Below, one piece after another: positions 49,748-58,225 of a DNA stretch of 64,000 nt. This DNA comes from Hyphomicrobium_A sp964620915 (GTDB lineage Bacteria > Pseudomonadota > Alphaproteobacteria > Rhizobiales > Hyphomicrobiaceae). The stretch's first letter is position 1, and each line of letters starts with the position of its first letter. Under the pieces are notes generated by a model. It saw only the letters and a program-made list of their open reading frames with translations. It was not told where the DNA came from and searched no databases. The stretch lies in the NCBI GenBank assembly GCA_964620915.1, contig CAZUKP010000006.1, positions 1 through 64,000 on the forward strand, given 5' to 3'. Made by a program: the position numbers and the translations under genes.

Positions 49748-51976
49748 CTATCTTACCCGGACAGTAACCCGGTCGACACGGCCTTTTGCGTCGATCACGG
49801 CAAGTTTGGCAAAGCCACGGCCGTCTGGTTGCCAGGTCACTTGACGCGAACGGGGATCAGACTTGATCGGCGCGTCATCGACGAGCCAGGTCAACGGAAG
49901 GGCGCCGCCACTGGCCTTCAGGAATATTGCGGCCTCGTCTCCGGACTCAACCTCAAGTTCGGCCCGGTCGGGAGGGAAGGCAATGAGGACGGGCGGTTCG
50001 AGGAAGGGACCCTGCGAAAGCGTTCTCCCGGTCTCTCGAAAGCGCTTTAGTGGTGGGGGCAGTTGCGCGCCCGACACGCGGATGGCGCCGGCTGGTGCTT
50101 CGGGCAATGGCGCGCGCCGCTCGCTCACGCGGGCGAAGGCATCGAACAGTATTGGTGCGGCGGCGACGCGGCCCACAAGCCCGGGTGTGGAGGCACCGTC
50201 AGGGCGGCCGACCCAGACGGCAATGGTGTGCCGGCCATCGTAGCCAACAGCCCATGCGTCACGATATCCGTAGGATGTCCCCGTCTTGTAGGCGAGGCGG
50301 CCCGCCTTGGCGTTGAGCGGAGGTGGGGCATCCTTGAGGATGTCTGTGATGTACCACGCAGCGACGGGCGCCAAGACGCGTTTGGCCCCTGGAACAGGCG
50401 TGGCCTTTGTTCGAGGTTTTGAAGCATTCGGGGTCGACCCGTCGCGTCTGTGACGAAGAGCAATCGCCTCTCCGCCGCGCGCCAGGCTTGCATAAAGCGT
50501 TGCGAGGTCATGCAGCGTCAGCCCGACGCCGCCGAGCGCCATGGGCAGAGTCGGTGCGGAATCGTCTTGGAAGACAGCCTCCACGCCGATACGGCGAAAG
50601 CAGCCGGCAAGTTTGCCAGGCCCGATCGCTGCCAGAACCTTGACGGCTGGGATGTTCAAGGACTGTGCAAGGGCGTTGCGGATTGTCACCGTGCCATGGA
50701 AATTGTCATCGAAATTCTTGGGTGCGTAGGTGCCAAGGCGCACTGGCCGATCTTCAATCAGAGTCTGCGGATGTGCGATACCGGCTTCGAACGCGAGGCC
50801 GTAGATAAACGGTTTCAACGTCGAGCCCGGCGAGCGCACCGCCGTCACCATGTCAATGGCGCCAAGGCGATCATTGTCCAGGTAACCGGCCGATCCGACC
50901 CGCGCGATGACTTCGCCCGTCTTATGATCGACGACTAGGATCGCTGCAGAAAGTTTCTGGCCCAACAGCCTCGTCTGCTCCACGGCCAGTCCTTCAAGAG
51001 CGCCTTGCAACGATCGGTCGATCGTGAGCCGGTGCACGGACTTGTCAGGAAAGGCGGCGATTTCCGTTTCCGACAGATGAGGCGCCAGTTTTGGAAAAGC
51101 ACGGCGCGCGCGCGGCACGTCCTCTTGGCGTGCGCGGTCGGCCTCGGCCTGAGTGATGACCCCGTCTGCTGCCACGCGATCAAGAACCCGATTTCGCGCG
51201 GCTCGCGCAGCGAGTGGGTGGCGGTCCGGACGTCGCGCTTCGGGTGATTGAGGCAGGGCTACCAGAAGGGCCGCTTGGCCGATTGAAAGGCGGCGCGGCT
51301 CTTTTCCGAAGTAGGCAAGCGATGCAGCACGCACGCCTTCGATATTTCCGCCGAAAGGCGCCAGCCGGAGGTAGAGACCTAGGATATCTTTCTTCGAAAG
51401 ATGGCGTTCAAGCTGCAACGCATGCATGATCTGGTTCGCTTTGGCAGCGAATGTTCGCTCGTGCCGGCCGTTCATGAGGCGCGCGACCTGCATGGTGAGG
51501 GTCGAACCGCCGGAGATAATCCTCTGGTATCGAAGAAGTTGCCAACCTGCTCGGGCGAGGGAGCCGACGTCGACACCGTCATGTGCGTAAAAGCGCTTGT
51601 CCTCGAACGCAAAGAGCATGGCGAGGTAACGCTGGTCCACATCGGTGGGTTCAATGGGCAGACGCCAGCGTCCGTCCTTTGTTGTGAAGGCGCGCAAGAG
51701 GCGGTCTTTGCGATCGAGGACGGTGGTGGAGACTTCATTGGCTGCACCGAGTTGGGGAGGACCAAGCCGCTCGATGGAGAAGTGAAGTGCAGTTGCGCCC
51801 GCGCCAACCACAAGGAGTGCCGTGCAGAGGCCGAGTGCCGTCCAGCGGAGACCGCCCAACAAGCTGTTGCGACGCGAGTCGGCCTCCTCCTCGGCCTGGC
51901 CATGGCGGAGCAATGCCATGGTCACCACGGAGAAAAGCCATTGTCTCGTCGGAGACGGCATTGGCGGTTGCCTCAT
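49748..51976 (-). CDS. pbpC: Penicillin-binding protein 1C
   Basis: 742 residues. One membrane helix (about 45-68) precedes the GT51 glycosyltransferase domain with FEDKRFYAHDGVD and GGSTLTMQVARLM. The transpeptidase domain has SPGSTLKPFIYGLA (SxxK), AQSLNIPA (SxN) and YKTGTSYGYRDAW (KTG). The C-terminal ~90-residue BiPBP_C domain follows. The ATG overlaps the stop of the alpha-2-macroglobulin gene (ATGA), the classic pairing of PbpC with a bacterial alpha-2-macroglobulin that implies joint action in cell-wall repair. Confidence 0.95.
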   Translation of the reverse strand: MRQPPMPSPTRQWLFSVVTMALLRHGQAEEEADSRRNSLLGGLRWTALGLCTALLVVGAGATALHFSIERLGPPQLGAANEVSTTVLDRKDRLLRAFTTKDGRWRLPIEPTDVDQRYLAMLFAFEDKRFYAHDGVDVGSLARAGWQLLRYQRIISGGSTLTMQVARLMNGRHERTFAAKANQIMHALQLERHLSKKDILGLYLRLAPFGGNIEGVRAASLAYFGKEPRRLSIGQAALLVALPQSPEARRPDRHPLAARAARNRVLDRVAADGVITQAEADRARQEDVPRARRAFPKLAPHLSETEIAAFPDKSVHRLTIDRSLQGALEGLAVEQTRLLGQKLSAAILVVDHKTGEVIARVGSAGYLDNDRLGAIDMVTAVRSPGSTLKPFIYGLAFEAGIAHPQTLIEDRPVRLGTYAPKNFDDNFHGTVTIRNALAQSLNIPAVKVLAAIGPGKLAGCFRRIGVEAVFQDDSAPTLPMALGGVGLTLHDLATLYASLARGGEAIALRHRRDGSTPNASKPRTKATPVPGAKRVLAPVAAWYITDILKDAPPPLNAKAGRLAYKTGTSYGYRDAWAVGYDGRHTIAVWVGRPDGASTPGLVGRVAAAPILFDAFARVSERRAPLPEAPAGAIRVSGAQLPPPLKRFRETGRTLSQGPFLEPPVLIAFPPDRAELEVESGDEAAIFLKASGGALPLTWLVDDAPIKSDPRSRQVTWQPDGRGFAKLAVIDAKGRVDRVTVRVR

Positions 51977-54900
51977 TCGCTCGGAACGACGGTGAGTTTA
52001 CCGGCTGCAGTGCGAGCATAACGTTCGGGACGATACATGTCCTCAACAGTCACTGCAGGGTGAACGAAAGTCCCAGGTGTGACCGCGCGAACAATATAGG
52101 CAACAGTCGTTGTTAAACTGGTGTCGTTAACCGTGTTGCCCTGATTGGAGCTCGTGTTGCGGCGATTGCGCGCGAAATCGAATGCGGCAACGAACCGGTC
52201 ATCGCGAAACTCGCTGTGTTCTGGAGTGACGTCTGGCTTCAGCCATTCGAGCGATTTGATGTCGCCACTGTCGACGAGCCTCGGGTTCTCGATCTCGAAA
52301 CCAGCCGGTAGCCGATCGACGAGCAGAACACGACCATTTTGCTCATCCGACTGCAACTTAACGACCGCGACGAAGCGGTCGTTCTGGGAAACCTTGGCGC
52401 TGCCGCCGGTGGCGCTTGCAAGATCCACAGGCTCGCCGGCGAGCGTGTAGTAGCTGCGCTCGATCGTGAAACCCTTCGAGACAGGAGGTTCAGGCGTGAG
52501 CGCTGCCCCAATCACGGTTAGAACCGCGTCGACCGGAGCCTCGCCCTCGTTGGCAACAACCAATGGCGCTTCTGCCAAGTCGTCGGCACCAAGTGAACGG
52601 AACAGCGCACCGACGACTGGCGCCCCGTTGACTGTGAGCTTTGCCCCTTTGGCTTGCTCGCTAAGTGCATGGGCGGCCATCAGCATCCACGCCTGCTCTT
52701 GCGTGGAGGTGTGGGTGCGGCTCAGATACGCCTTGCCGACGACATCGACGAGCCGCGGTGCCTCGGCTCTTGCTATGCCCGTCTCGGCGGCAAGCGTAAC
52801 CAGCGCTGCGCCGTCACGCAGACGCGACCCGTAGTCGTCCCGATAGGCGACGAGGCCTGTCGCGCTGGCTTCATTGTCGAGGTGCGAAAGGGCCGCCTCG
52901 AATGCGGTCTCGGCACGCAGCTTGTCACCCATCATCGCCAAGGCCGCGCCGATCTGCGCTTTGGCGAGCGACGTGGAGAAACGATCAAGGCGCGTGTCGG
53001 CGTAGTAGCGAAGCTCACCGATCGGTGCGCGGCCGTTGCGGGCCAGCACATAAAGCGCGTAGGCGCGATCCTCTCCTCCTGTTTTGAAGTCCTCGACGTA
53101 GCTGATGTAGTTCTGCAGCCGATCGAGCGCTTGAGAAAAGCCGAGCGGGTTGACGTCGAAACCCTGCTCCTTGGCCCGCGTCAGAAAGTCTGTGACGTAG
53201 CTCGTCAGCCAGATATTGCCATAGCGCGGTCCCCAGGAGCCAAAGGTGCCTGAGCTGTCCTGCATCTCAAAGACATGCTCGACCGCCTTTTGCACGCGTG
53301 ATTTGAGCTCCTTGTCGGGCGCAATGCCGAGCTGAGCGGCAAGCGCGTTGGCATAGACGAGAGGCAGCGCGCGGCTAACCGTTTGCTCGGCGCAGCCATA
53401 CGGGTAGCGATCGAGCGCAGTGAGCAGTCCCGGTACGTCGAGCGTGGCCGTGGGACCGACACTCAGATTGATGCGCGTGCGGCTTGGGATCAGATCGTGC
53501 ACCAGGTCGGAGGAAAGCGTAATTTTGCCGCCATCTGGCTTCAGCGACGCAACCGTCGTTCGCTTAATGTCGCCGGCGGGTGGCTTCACGTCGAATGTCA
53601 ACTGCCGCGAGACATCGATGCCGTTCGGCCCGGTGAGGCGCACGTCATAAACGACTGGGCCGACGCTGTATGGCTTCAAGTCCACAGTGTGAGAGCGCCG
53701 CTCACTGGTCTTGAGGGTGATCTCGCTCGCATCAATTCCTACTCCGCCGCTCGTAACCGCGAGTTTGTAGGTCGCGCTCGGGCCTTCGACGTTGTGGAGA
53801 GCGACATCGAGGCGCGCTACATCGCCAAGGGTCATGAAGCGTGGGCCGGATGCCGTAAGTGCCACAGCATCGCGCACGATGACGTCGCTGGAGCCATGCC
53901 CGATTTTGTCAGCACTCCAGGCCACCGCCATCACACGCACGGTGCCGTTGAAGTCGGGAAGTTCGAAGTCGACCGTGGCTGTGCCGTCGGCCCCGACTTT
54001 GACGATGCCCGAAAACTCCGCGACGGTGGCTTCGACGGGCGGGTTACCTTGCAGACCCAAATTGGCACCGCCGTCTCCGCCTGAGCGCAACGTTCCGCGG
54101 TCGGCCCGCATGCCGTCGATCAAGCGACCATAGAAATCGCGAATCTCGATTCCCATGCGGCGCTGAGCGTAGAACTGGCTTTCCGGAGCGGGCACCTTGT
54201 AGCCCGTGAGATTGAGGATGCCGAGGTCGACGGCGGCAACTGTTATGCGGGCGTCCTCGCCACTCTCAAGGCCAGAGACCGTGACGGGAACAGTCAGGGT
54301 TTCTCCCGATTTGATCTTCTTGGGAGCATCGAGACCGACTTTGAGCGTTCTTGCTGATTGATCAAGCCCAAGCCATTGCACACCGATAGCTCTGCTTGGC
54401 ATGCGCTTCAGGTTCTCGTCCATCGAACGGTAAAGCATCGCGGTTACGTAGGCGCCGGGACCCCAATTGTCGCCAACGCGCACGTCGATTTCGCCGCCGC
54501 CATCTGCGATTTCGGTTTCCTGCACAGAAAGCAGGTCCTCGGAGAGCACTGCGATTAGGGCCTTGCCGCCCTTCTTGGCCGCGATCCTCAGCTTGGCCGT
54601 ATCACCCGCGGTGTAGTTCGCGCGGTCGAGTGCAACATCGAGGATCTCGGGGCTTTCGACGTCACCGCTAGCTGCATACCAGCCCGCATTGAAGGCAACG
54701 CTTGAGGCCGGTCCGCTTGGATCAGGGCTAGTGATCTCTAGTCGATAGCGTCCGTACCGGACCGGCATTTTGATTGTTGCGGGTGCGCCTTGGGCTGCAG
54801 CCGAAATCGTACCGTCGGCTACTTTGCGTGTCAGCGTCACGGGCTCGTAGTTCCAGCTGGCGTCGCGCCGGTACCACTGCCAATTGGTTTCGAGCTGGAC

Positions 54901-57249
54901 AAGCTGCCAATTGAGGTCAGGTGCGTCTACGCGATTGCCGTCACCATCGAGCAGAATGACATCGAAGCCGGCCGCTTGGTTCTCGTCGAGATCTTGTCCC
55001 TTGAATAACGGCTTGATGCCGATGCGCGGCTGATGCAGATCGACGGGAAGGGTGACCATGCGCTCAATCGTGCGCCCGCCCGATTCGCGAAGACGGAGGT
55101 AGACGTTGGCTTCGAGCGGTTGCGCGGTACGCGTGACCGCCGGCAATGCCACGGTAATCTCGGCCTTGCCTTCCGCGTTCGTTGTCGTTGCGACATCAAG
55201 GGGCTGGCGCACCGGATCGACACGCTCGCCCGCCAGACCGAACTGATAGCCGGGATACGCCGCCACGCCCTTCTTCGATGGCTTAACGACAATATCGCCT
55301 TCGATCGAAAGGCCGGCTGCCGGTGGCCCATAGAGGTAGCGGCCCGCAGCCTGGATCGCTTGCGTCTCTTGCGGTGCAAGAGCAGCTTCAGGCGGCGTAA
55401 GCTTGAGGTCGAGGCGCTCTGGCACGAAGTCTTCCACCAGGAAGGTGACTTGTGTGATCGGATCGCCGTTGGGATCGGCGTGCAGCTTGGCCCGCCATGT
55501 GCCGGTCATGACGGAACCACCGAGCGGAACCGTCACGTCTCGGCCGCCAAGCCCGTCATCACTTAGAGTATATCGGCGATGCTCGACGCCATCGGGCCGG
55601 GAGATGATGAGCGTGACCGGCAACGTTGCAGCTCTGCCGGCTTTGTCGCGCAGCAGTGCTGTGATGTGAACGTCTTCACCTGGGCGATAGACACCGCGTT
55701 CGGTGTAAACGTAGCCATCAAGTGGTCCGGGTGGCTCGCGGCCCTTGACGCCACGATCGCTCAGGTCGAAGGCGTTTGCGGTCAGGTCGAGAAAAGCATA
55801 CTCGCCGCCCTTGTTCTGGGCGACAAGAAGGGCGGGGCGCTGGCCACCTTCTCCACGCGAAAGACCGACGTCGAAACGGGCATAGCCATCGACGTCCGAA
55901 GTAGTGGTACCAAGGACTTCGTTGTTACGGGCGATCAGCTGGACCTCAACGCCAGCCATAGGTGCGGCCTCAGCCAGCGATCGCACAAACGCATGCACGC
56001 CGTTGTCGCCGGAGAATGCCGTGAGCCCAAGGTCGGAAACGATGAACCATTGCGTGGCCTCGGGACCATATTGATCGCGGCCCTTGGGTGTTGGTTTGGC
56101 GATCGCGATGTAGACGCCGGGCTGGAGATTTCCAACGGCGTCGGTGACTGGTAGCGCTGTCGTCACCTCCTCGTTGAGTTTAGAGACAACGTCCATTTCG
56201 CCCTTATAGATGCGCTCACCTGTGCGCGATTTAATTCTGTTGAGCTCATAGCTCGAGAGCTGGCGCTGAAAGTCTCCGTTGTCGAGAGCCCCCACAAGGT
56301 TTCGGTCGCCGATGCGGTAGACCTCGACCTCGACTTTCTTTGTGTTGACGGTGGCGAGCGGAATGCCTTGCTGGCCACGGCTGGGCAGCACGTAGCTCTT
56401 GCCGGAAAAGCGCACGAACGGCTTCCGGTCGGGCACATAGACGGCAATCTCGACATTCCGCGGCAAGTTCTCATCGACGTCGGAGGGCAATCCGGCGCGG
56501 ACCTGCACTTCGTAGCGCTGACCGTGCGTCAATCCGTCGATGCAAAGCTGCTCGCCTTCCGCGACGACAGTTTGAGGGTCATTGCCGTCGACGGAAACGA
56601 AATTGGCGAAATCCACTTGGCCGCGAGAAAGTTGTTCTGAAAATTGTAGGCAGAGGCGCGGCGTCGCTGTTTCGGCTTCGGTCTTGTAGTCGACCATGCG
56701 AAAACCGCGCTCGGCCTTTAGTCTTTCATAGGCGGCACGTGTTTGGGCATTGTCGGTGAGCGCCAAGCTGGACTTGAGAGCCTCCATGGCCGGACGCCAG
56801 TACGCACGCCGCTGCAAGGCGCTGCTGAGTACAGCGAGAGCCCGTGCTTTTTGCGTACTATCTTGCGCCCGCTCATAGGCAATGTAGGCAGCGCCAGATG
56901 CGTTAACCGGCAAGTCATAGCGTTCGCTGCCCTTATTGGGGTCCGGCTTTATGGCAAGCAGCGCGCGGGCGAGCCCAATCCATGCTTCCACATCTTGGCC
57001 ATTGGCAACAACCGCACCGGCGAAGGCGCGTGATGCGGCGCGTGGGTCGGCTGGTAGGGCATCCTTCCCTTCGCGATGCAGCTCAGCGGGCTGCTGCTTG
57101 GAAACCTCCCAGTTCGCTCGCAGGTAATTTTCATAGCGTTCGGCATCCTTCGAGACGCCGTAGTGCGCGAAGGGCTGCTCCTGCGCGACAGAATGAGAGA
57201 TTGGAAGGAAAGAGAAAAGCACGAGAAAAACGAGCGCGACGTATCGCAT
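51973..57249 (-). CDS. Bacterial alpha-2-macroglobulin (YfhM-like) with thioester
   Basis: 1758 residues. It traps attacking proteases in the periplasm. The thioester motif CAEQ is at residues 1286-1289 (YPYGCAEQTVSRALP). Many MG-type beta domains precede it, and bait-like and MG7 regions are recognisable by position. The helical TED domain follows, and a beta domain ends with the MG10-like segment. The signal peptide (cut near SVAQ) lacks a lipobox Cys, whereas E. coli YfhM is a lipoprotein, so this version may be soluble. ATG 57249 has AAGGTGG upstream. First gene of the pair with pbpC. Confidence 0.94.
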   Translation of the reverse strand: MRYVALVFLVLFSFLPISHSVAQEQPFAHYGVSKDAERYENYLRANWEVSKQQPAELHREGKDALPADPRAASRAFAGAVVANGQDVEAWIGLARALLAIKPDPNKGSERYDLPVNASGAAYIAYERAQDSTQKARALAVLSSALQRRAYWRPAMEALKSSLALTDNAQTRAAYERLKAERGFRMVDYKTEAETATPRLCLQFSEQLSRGQVDFANFVSVDGNDPQTVVAEGEQLCIDGLTHGQRYEVQVRAGLPSDVDENLPRNVEIAVYVPDRKPFVRFSGKSYVLPSRGQQGIPLATVNTKKVEVEVYRIGDRNLVGALDNGDFQRQLSSYELNRIKSRTGERIYKGEMDVVSKLNEEVTTALPVTDAVGNLQPGVYIAIAKPTPKGRDQYGPEATQWFIVSDLGLTAFSGDNGVHAFVRSLAEAAPMAGVEVQLIARNNEVLGTTTSDVDGYARFDVGLSRGEGGQRPALLVAQNKGGEYAFLDLTANAFDLSDRGVKGREPPGPLDGYVYTERGVYRPGEDVHITALLRDKAGRAATLPVTLIISRPDGVEHRRYTLSDDGLGGRDVTVPLGGSVMTGTWRAKLHADPNGDPITQVTFLVEDFVPERLDLKLTPPEAALAPQETQAIQAAGRYLYGPPAAGLSIEGDIVVKPSKKGVAAYPGYQFGLAGERVDPVRQPLDVATTTNAEGKAEITVALPAVTRTAQPLEANVYLRLRESGGRTIERMVTLPVDLHQPRIGIKPLFKGQDLDENQAAGFDVILLDGDGNRVDAPDLNWQLVQLETNWQWYRRDASWNYEPVTLTRKVADGTISAAAQGAPATIKMPVRYGRYRLEITSPDPSGPASSVAFNAGWYAASGDVESPEILDVALDRANYTAGDTAKLRIAAKKGGKALIAVLSEDLLSVQETEIADGGGEIDVRVGDNWGPGAYVTAMLYRSMDENLKRMPSRAIGVQWLGLDQSARTLKVGLDAPKKIKSGETLTVPVTVSGLESGEDARITVAAVDLGILNLTGYKVPAPESQFYAQRRMGIEIRDFYGRLIDGMRADRGTLRSGGDGGANLGLQGNPPVEATVAEFSGIVKVGADGTATVDFELPDFNGTVRVMAVAWSADKIGHGSSDVIVRDAVALTASGPRFMTLGDVARLDVALHNVEGPSATYKLAVTSGGVGIDASEITLKTSERRSHTVDLKPYSVGPVVYDVRLTGPNGIDVSRQLTFDVKPPAGDIKRTTVASLKPDGGKITLSSDLVHDLIPSRTRINLSVGPTATLDVPGLLTALDRYPYGCAEQTVSRALPLVYANALAAQLGIAPDKELKSRVQKAVEHVFEMQDSSGTFGSWGPRYGNIWLTSYVTDFLTRAKEQGFDVNPLGFSQALDRLQNYISYVEDFKTGGEDRAYALYVLARNGRAPIGELRYYADTRLDRFSTSLAKAQIGAALAMMGDKLRAETAFEAALSHLDNEASATGLVAYRDDYGSRLRDGAALVTLAAETGIARAEAPRLVDVVGKAYLSRTHTSTQEQAWMLMAAHALSEQAKGAKLTVNGAPVVGALFRSLGADDLAEAPLVVANEGEAPVDAVLTVIGAALTPEPPVSKGFTIERSYYTLAGEPVDLASATGGSAKVSQNDRFVAVVKLQSDEQNGRVLLVDRLPAGFEIENPRLVDSGDIKSLEWLKPDVTPEHSEFRDDRFVAAFDFARNRRNTSSNQGNTVNDTSLTTTVAYIVRAVTPGTFVHPAVTVEDMYRPERYARTAAGKLTVVPSE

Positions 57250-57414
57250 GTCTGGCCACCTTAAAGATTAAGTGCGCCGGAGTGATCCAACCCTAGTATC
57301 GGTGCTGGTCGTGTCGTGTTGAAGGCCAAGGTTGCTCAATCTGCCAACCGAGGCGGCAAGGATGGATTTATCGCCGGCTTCTGGTATTTGCGGCCTTATT
57401 TCGAATTGCCAGAC

Positions 57415-57444
57415 GCAAAATAGGCCAGCTCATCGAGCTGGCCT
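57415..57444 (-). terminator. Rho-independent terminator after the 196-residue gene
   Basis: Read on the minus strand: AGGCCAGCTC, loop GAT, GAGCTGGCCT, then ATTTTGCG. A 10-bp perfect stem with a three-base loop and a short T-run, 28 bp after the stop of the gene at 57472. It separates this transcript from the alpha-2-macroglobulin gene. Confidence 0.8.
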
Positions 57445-57471
57445 CTCTCGAAACATTTGAATCGAATGCGA

Positions 57472-58062
57472 TTAGCGGTCGTTGACGCTGCGATCGCCGA
57501 CCGCCCACCAAGGTGCGGTCATCTCAGGCAATTGTGATGCGAGCGCACCGGGGAACTGAGCCGTGGTCTCAACGGGAATTGCGATCTGCCACATCCGCTC
57601 GAACGAGCGAACGGCATTTGCTGCGGTGTCGTTGCACTCCGCTGCAAAGTGTTCGAAGGCGTCGCGCTTGGTGGGCTCGCGCCGCATGCAGTCTCCAATC
57701 CAGGCACAAGTAGGACCAAGAACGAGCTGCTCATGGGCGGCCAACAAACGCGAGTCCCGCACAACACGGCATTCACCAGGAAAAGCGAACGCATCTTCAC
57801 CTGATCCCATTGGGTATGGCTCGAGGTCGGTGAAAAGGGCGCGAATGGTGACGCCGGCAGCCGCGAGCAATGAGGCATGGGCGAGTAATGCCTGCGCGAC
57901 CGGGCTCTGCGGGGAGCGCGCAATCAACAAGTAGTCGCGACTTTCCCGAACCGAACCAGGGGCCCCGCACATCTCCAAGTCGTTGCGGACAAATTCTGAG
58001 AGTTTGGAGATCTTCTCCTGGATGGACGCACCACGAAGTTCAGAAGACACCTTAAGTGGCAT
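57472..58062 (-). CDS. Conserved-looking hypothetical protein, 196 residues
   Basis: No family recognised. A soluble mixed alpha/beta protein without signal peptide or membrane helix. It has several Cys (EMCGAPGS, GECRVVR, PTCAWIGDCMRREP) and a hydrophobic core stretch ALLAHASLLAAAGVTIRALFTDLEPYPM. A C-terminal segment is Pro/Trp-rich (TAPWWAVGDRS). ATG 58062 has AGGGG upstream; the frame extends to 58128. It is flanked by the 898-residue membrane protein upstream and a terminator downstream. The absence of membrane signals sets it apart from its envelope neighbours. Confidence 0.6.
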   Translation of the reverse strand: MPLKVSSELRGASIQEKISKLSEFVRNDLEMCGAPGSVRESRDYLLIARSPQSPVAQALLAHASLLAAAGVTIRALFTDLEPYPMGSGEDAFAFPGECRVVRDSRLLAAHEQLVLGPTCAWIGDCMRREPTKRDAFEHFAAECNDTAANAVRSFERMWQIAIPVETTAQFPGALASQLPEMTAPWWAVGDRSVNDR

Positions 58063-58151
58063 GACCAAGACCCCTATAGATTTGGTGATTGAGCGGCTTG
58101 GGGCATGTACGCCTGAATGCCCAGCCACGAGTGTTGTCCTCTATTAAGGTG

Positions 58152-58172
58152 ACAATTGGGTTAAGCAATTGT
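58152..58172. repeat. Small inverted repeat ACAATTG / CAATTGT
   Basis: A 7-bp perfect inverted repeat with a 7-base spacer, in the 163-bp gap between the 898-residue protein and the 196-residue gene. It is A/T-rich and has no T-run, so it looks more like an operator site than a terminator. Significance uncertain. Confidence 0.3.
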
Positions 58173-58225
58173 TGCAAACAGTTCCATGGCGCGACGTTGA
58201 GGAGTGGCGCACTCGGCCGAAACTC

